This document shows, piece after piece, positions 63,248 through 64,000 of a stretch of DNA of 64,000 bases. Origin of the DNA: Desulfolucanica intricata (GTDB taxonomy: Bacteria; Bacillota; Desulfotomaculia; Desulfotomaculales; Desulfofarciminaceae); the NCBI RefSeq assembly GCF_001592105.1, contig NZ_BCWE01000007.1, forward strand, positions 62,001-126,000, given 5' to 3'. The notes under the pieces were generated by a model that was not told the DNA's origin, searched no databases, and was given only the letters and a program-made list of their open reading frames with translations. Position 1 is the stretch's first letter. Each line of letters opens with the position of its first letter. The position numbers were made by a program, and so were the translations under genes.

Positions 63248-63525
63248 TAGAGTATAAAAATACCATCTCCGAATGGTTCTCCACTTCTGCCTAATCGTAG
63301 TATATCCTTCTGACAGCGAATACACTGCCGGTAAAAGATTATGCTGTCTGTATCTCTTTTCATAAGCCGCTCCAACTTATAGCGCAGTAATAAATAATCT
63401 TCATCTTTTAAACGCGCTTCAAATACGCTGTATTGAACAGGAACAGCATAATCACGCAGCAGTTTATATATTTTATTTCTTCTCTTATCATCACTAATAT
63501 CATAAGTAATTATATAATGTTTCAT
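63247..63525 (-). CDS. cas2: CRISPR adaptation protein Cas2
   Basis: 92 residues from MKHYIITYDISDDKRRNKIY, with the conserved aspartate of beta-1 (YDISD) and SVFEARLKDEDY. Cas2 dimers bridge Cas1 dimers during spacer insertion. It begins 5 nt after cas1 ends and its stop codon touches the leader 3 inverted repeat. Confidence 0.95.
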   Translation of the reverse strand: MKHYIITYDISDDKRRNKIYKLLRDYAVPVQYSVFEARLKDEDYLLLRYKLERLMKRDTDSIIFYRQCIRCQKDILRLGRSGEPFGDGIFIL

Positions 63526-63529
63526 AATC

Positions 63530-64000
63530 TTAACGCACCAAAAAAGGTTTATATTCATAAAGTTCGCCCTGCAAAACCTTGGCTAAAAAGCGTGCTTGTA
63601 ATTCAAATATACGCAGGTATGGCAAATTGTAATTAAATATTGGGTGAGTAATCATTTCATGCCTGCGCTCTTCGTAGGCACGGTAAAATTTTTTTCGCCC
63701 GCTGTCGTTGAGAAAAGTTCCGGTCACCTGGCATTCAAAATCGTCTTTGTTTATAACTCCTTTATTCAGCACTTTTAAAACCAGCGAATCTACAATAATA
63801 GGGCGAAACTCCTCCATTAAATCTAATGCCAGAGCGGGTCTCCCATAATTTGACCGGTGGAGGAAACCGATATACGGATCAAATCCTACCACCTGAACGG
63901 CCGAGGAAATGTCTTTGGTTAATAAAGAATACCCGTAACCCAGCAATGCATTTACCGGATCTTCCGGTGGCCGGCGATTTCGCTTGTTAAAATTAAAAGG
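63530..64000 (-). CDS. cas1: CRISPR adaptation integrase Cas1, N-terminus beyond window
   Basis: The last 156 or so residues are present. NRRPPEDPVNALLGYGYSLL is the classic Cas1 signature. DPYIGFLHRSNYGRPALALD contains the active-site histidine region, and LMEEFRPIIVDSLVL the following helix with the metal-binding glutamate. The rest lies to the right of the window. Cas1 inserts new spacers at the leader-repeat junction. Confidence 0.96.
   Translation of the reverse strand, partial: PFNFNKRNRRPPEDPVNALLGYGYSLLTKDISSAVQVVGFDPYIGFLHRSNYGRPALALDLMEEFRPIIVDSLVLKVLNKGVINKDDFECQVTGTFLNDSGRKKFYRAYEERRHEMITHPIFNYNLPYLRIFELQARFLAKVLQGELYEYKPFLVR

Overview
The window reads as chromosomal DNA of an anaerobic, spore-forming Firmicute, most like the Peptococcaceae / Desulfotomaculum-Pelotomaculum group. 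The reasons are a full CODH/ACS (Wood-Ljungdahl) operon, siroheme-dependent heme synthesis with a Rex repressor next door, spoVT and a CotF-like coat gene, a selenocysteine tRNA and strong GGAGG ribosome sites. This placement is inferred from gene content only.

1-13.6 kb (all minus strand): cooC, acsA, acsB, acsC, a RACo-type corrinoid activator, a second CooC-like ATPase, acsD, acsE, and hdrA running off the left edge. Together they make, mature and re-activate the CO dehydrogenase/acetyl-CoA synthase and corrinoid protein, and link them to heterodisulfide-reductase-type electron transfer. 13.9-17.8 kb: a phasin-like gene, 11 tRNA genes in two partly duplicated inverted arrays, a ferredoxin, small genes and a 6S RNA. 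18-22 kb: a ribbon-helix-helix protein, a VWA (CoxE-like) gene with an unrecognised partner diverging from a MoxR ATPase, then rex. 22.9-33.9 kb: one operon-like run holding hemA, the siroheme branch, hemC, cobA-hemD, ahbC-like, hemB, ahbD-like, two AhbA/B genes and hemL, headed by a polyprenyl diphosphate synthase. 34-41.3 kb: cardiolipin synthase, spoVT, a coat protein, an oxidoreductase, tRNA-Sec and several small genes and RNAs.

41.5-64 kb is an accessory region. It starts with an integrase wreck, a DUF3800 protein, a broken CARF gene and a broken HTH gene. It continues as a type III-A CRISPR-Cas locus, read right to left: cas1 (cut by the window edge), cas2, leader 3/array 3, cas10-csm2-csm3-csm4-csm5-cas6, a CARF-HEPN-CARF effector, leader 2/array 2, a CCA-adding-type nucleotidyltransferase, an Rsm22-like methyltransferase, a radical SAM protein, leader 1/array 1, two WYL regulators, and a decayed array remnant. 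All three arrays share one 37-nt repeat (crRNA tag ATTGAAAC) and a ~200-bp leader with a promoter and an inverted repeat.

Most interesting points: the CARF-HEPN-CARF architecture; arrays 1 and 2 ending in terminator-like hairpins directly upstream of the start codons of a WYL regulator and the nucleotidyltransferase, leaving almost no room for separate promoters; a damaged leader-repeat junction in array 3 beside cas1-cas2; array 1 spacers that nearly all read as sense coding sequence on the strand opposite the crRNA; and three candidate small RNAs with C-rich linkers near tRNA genes.
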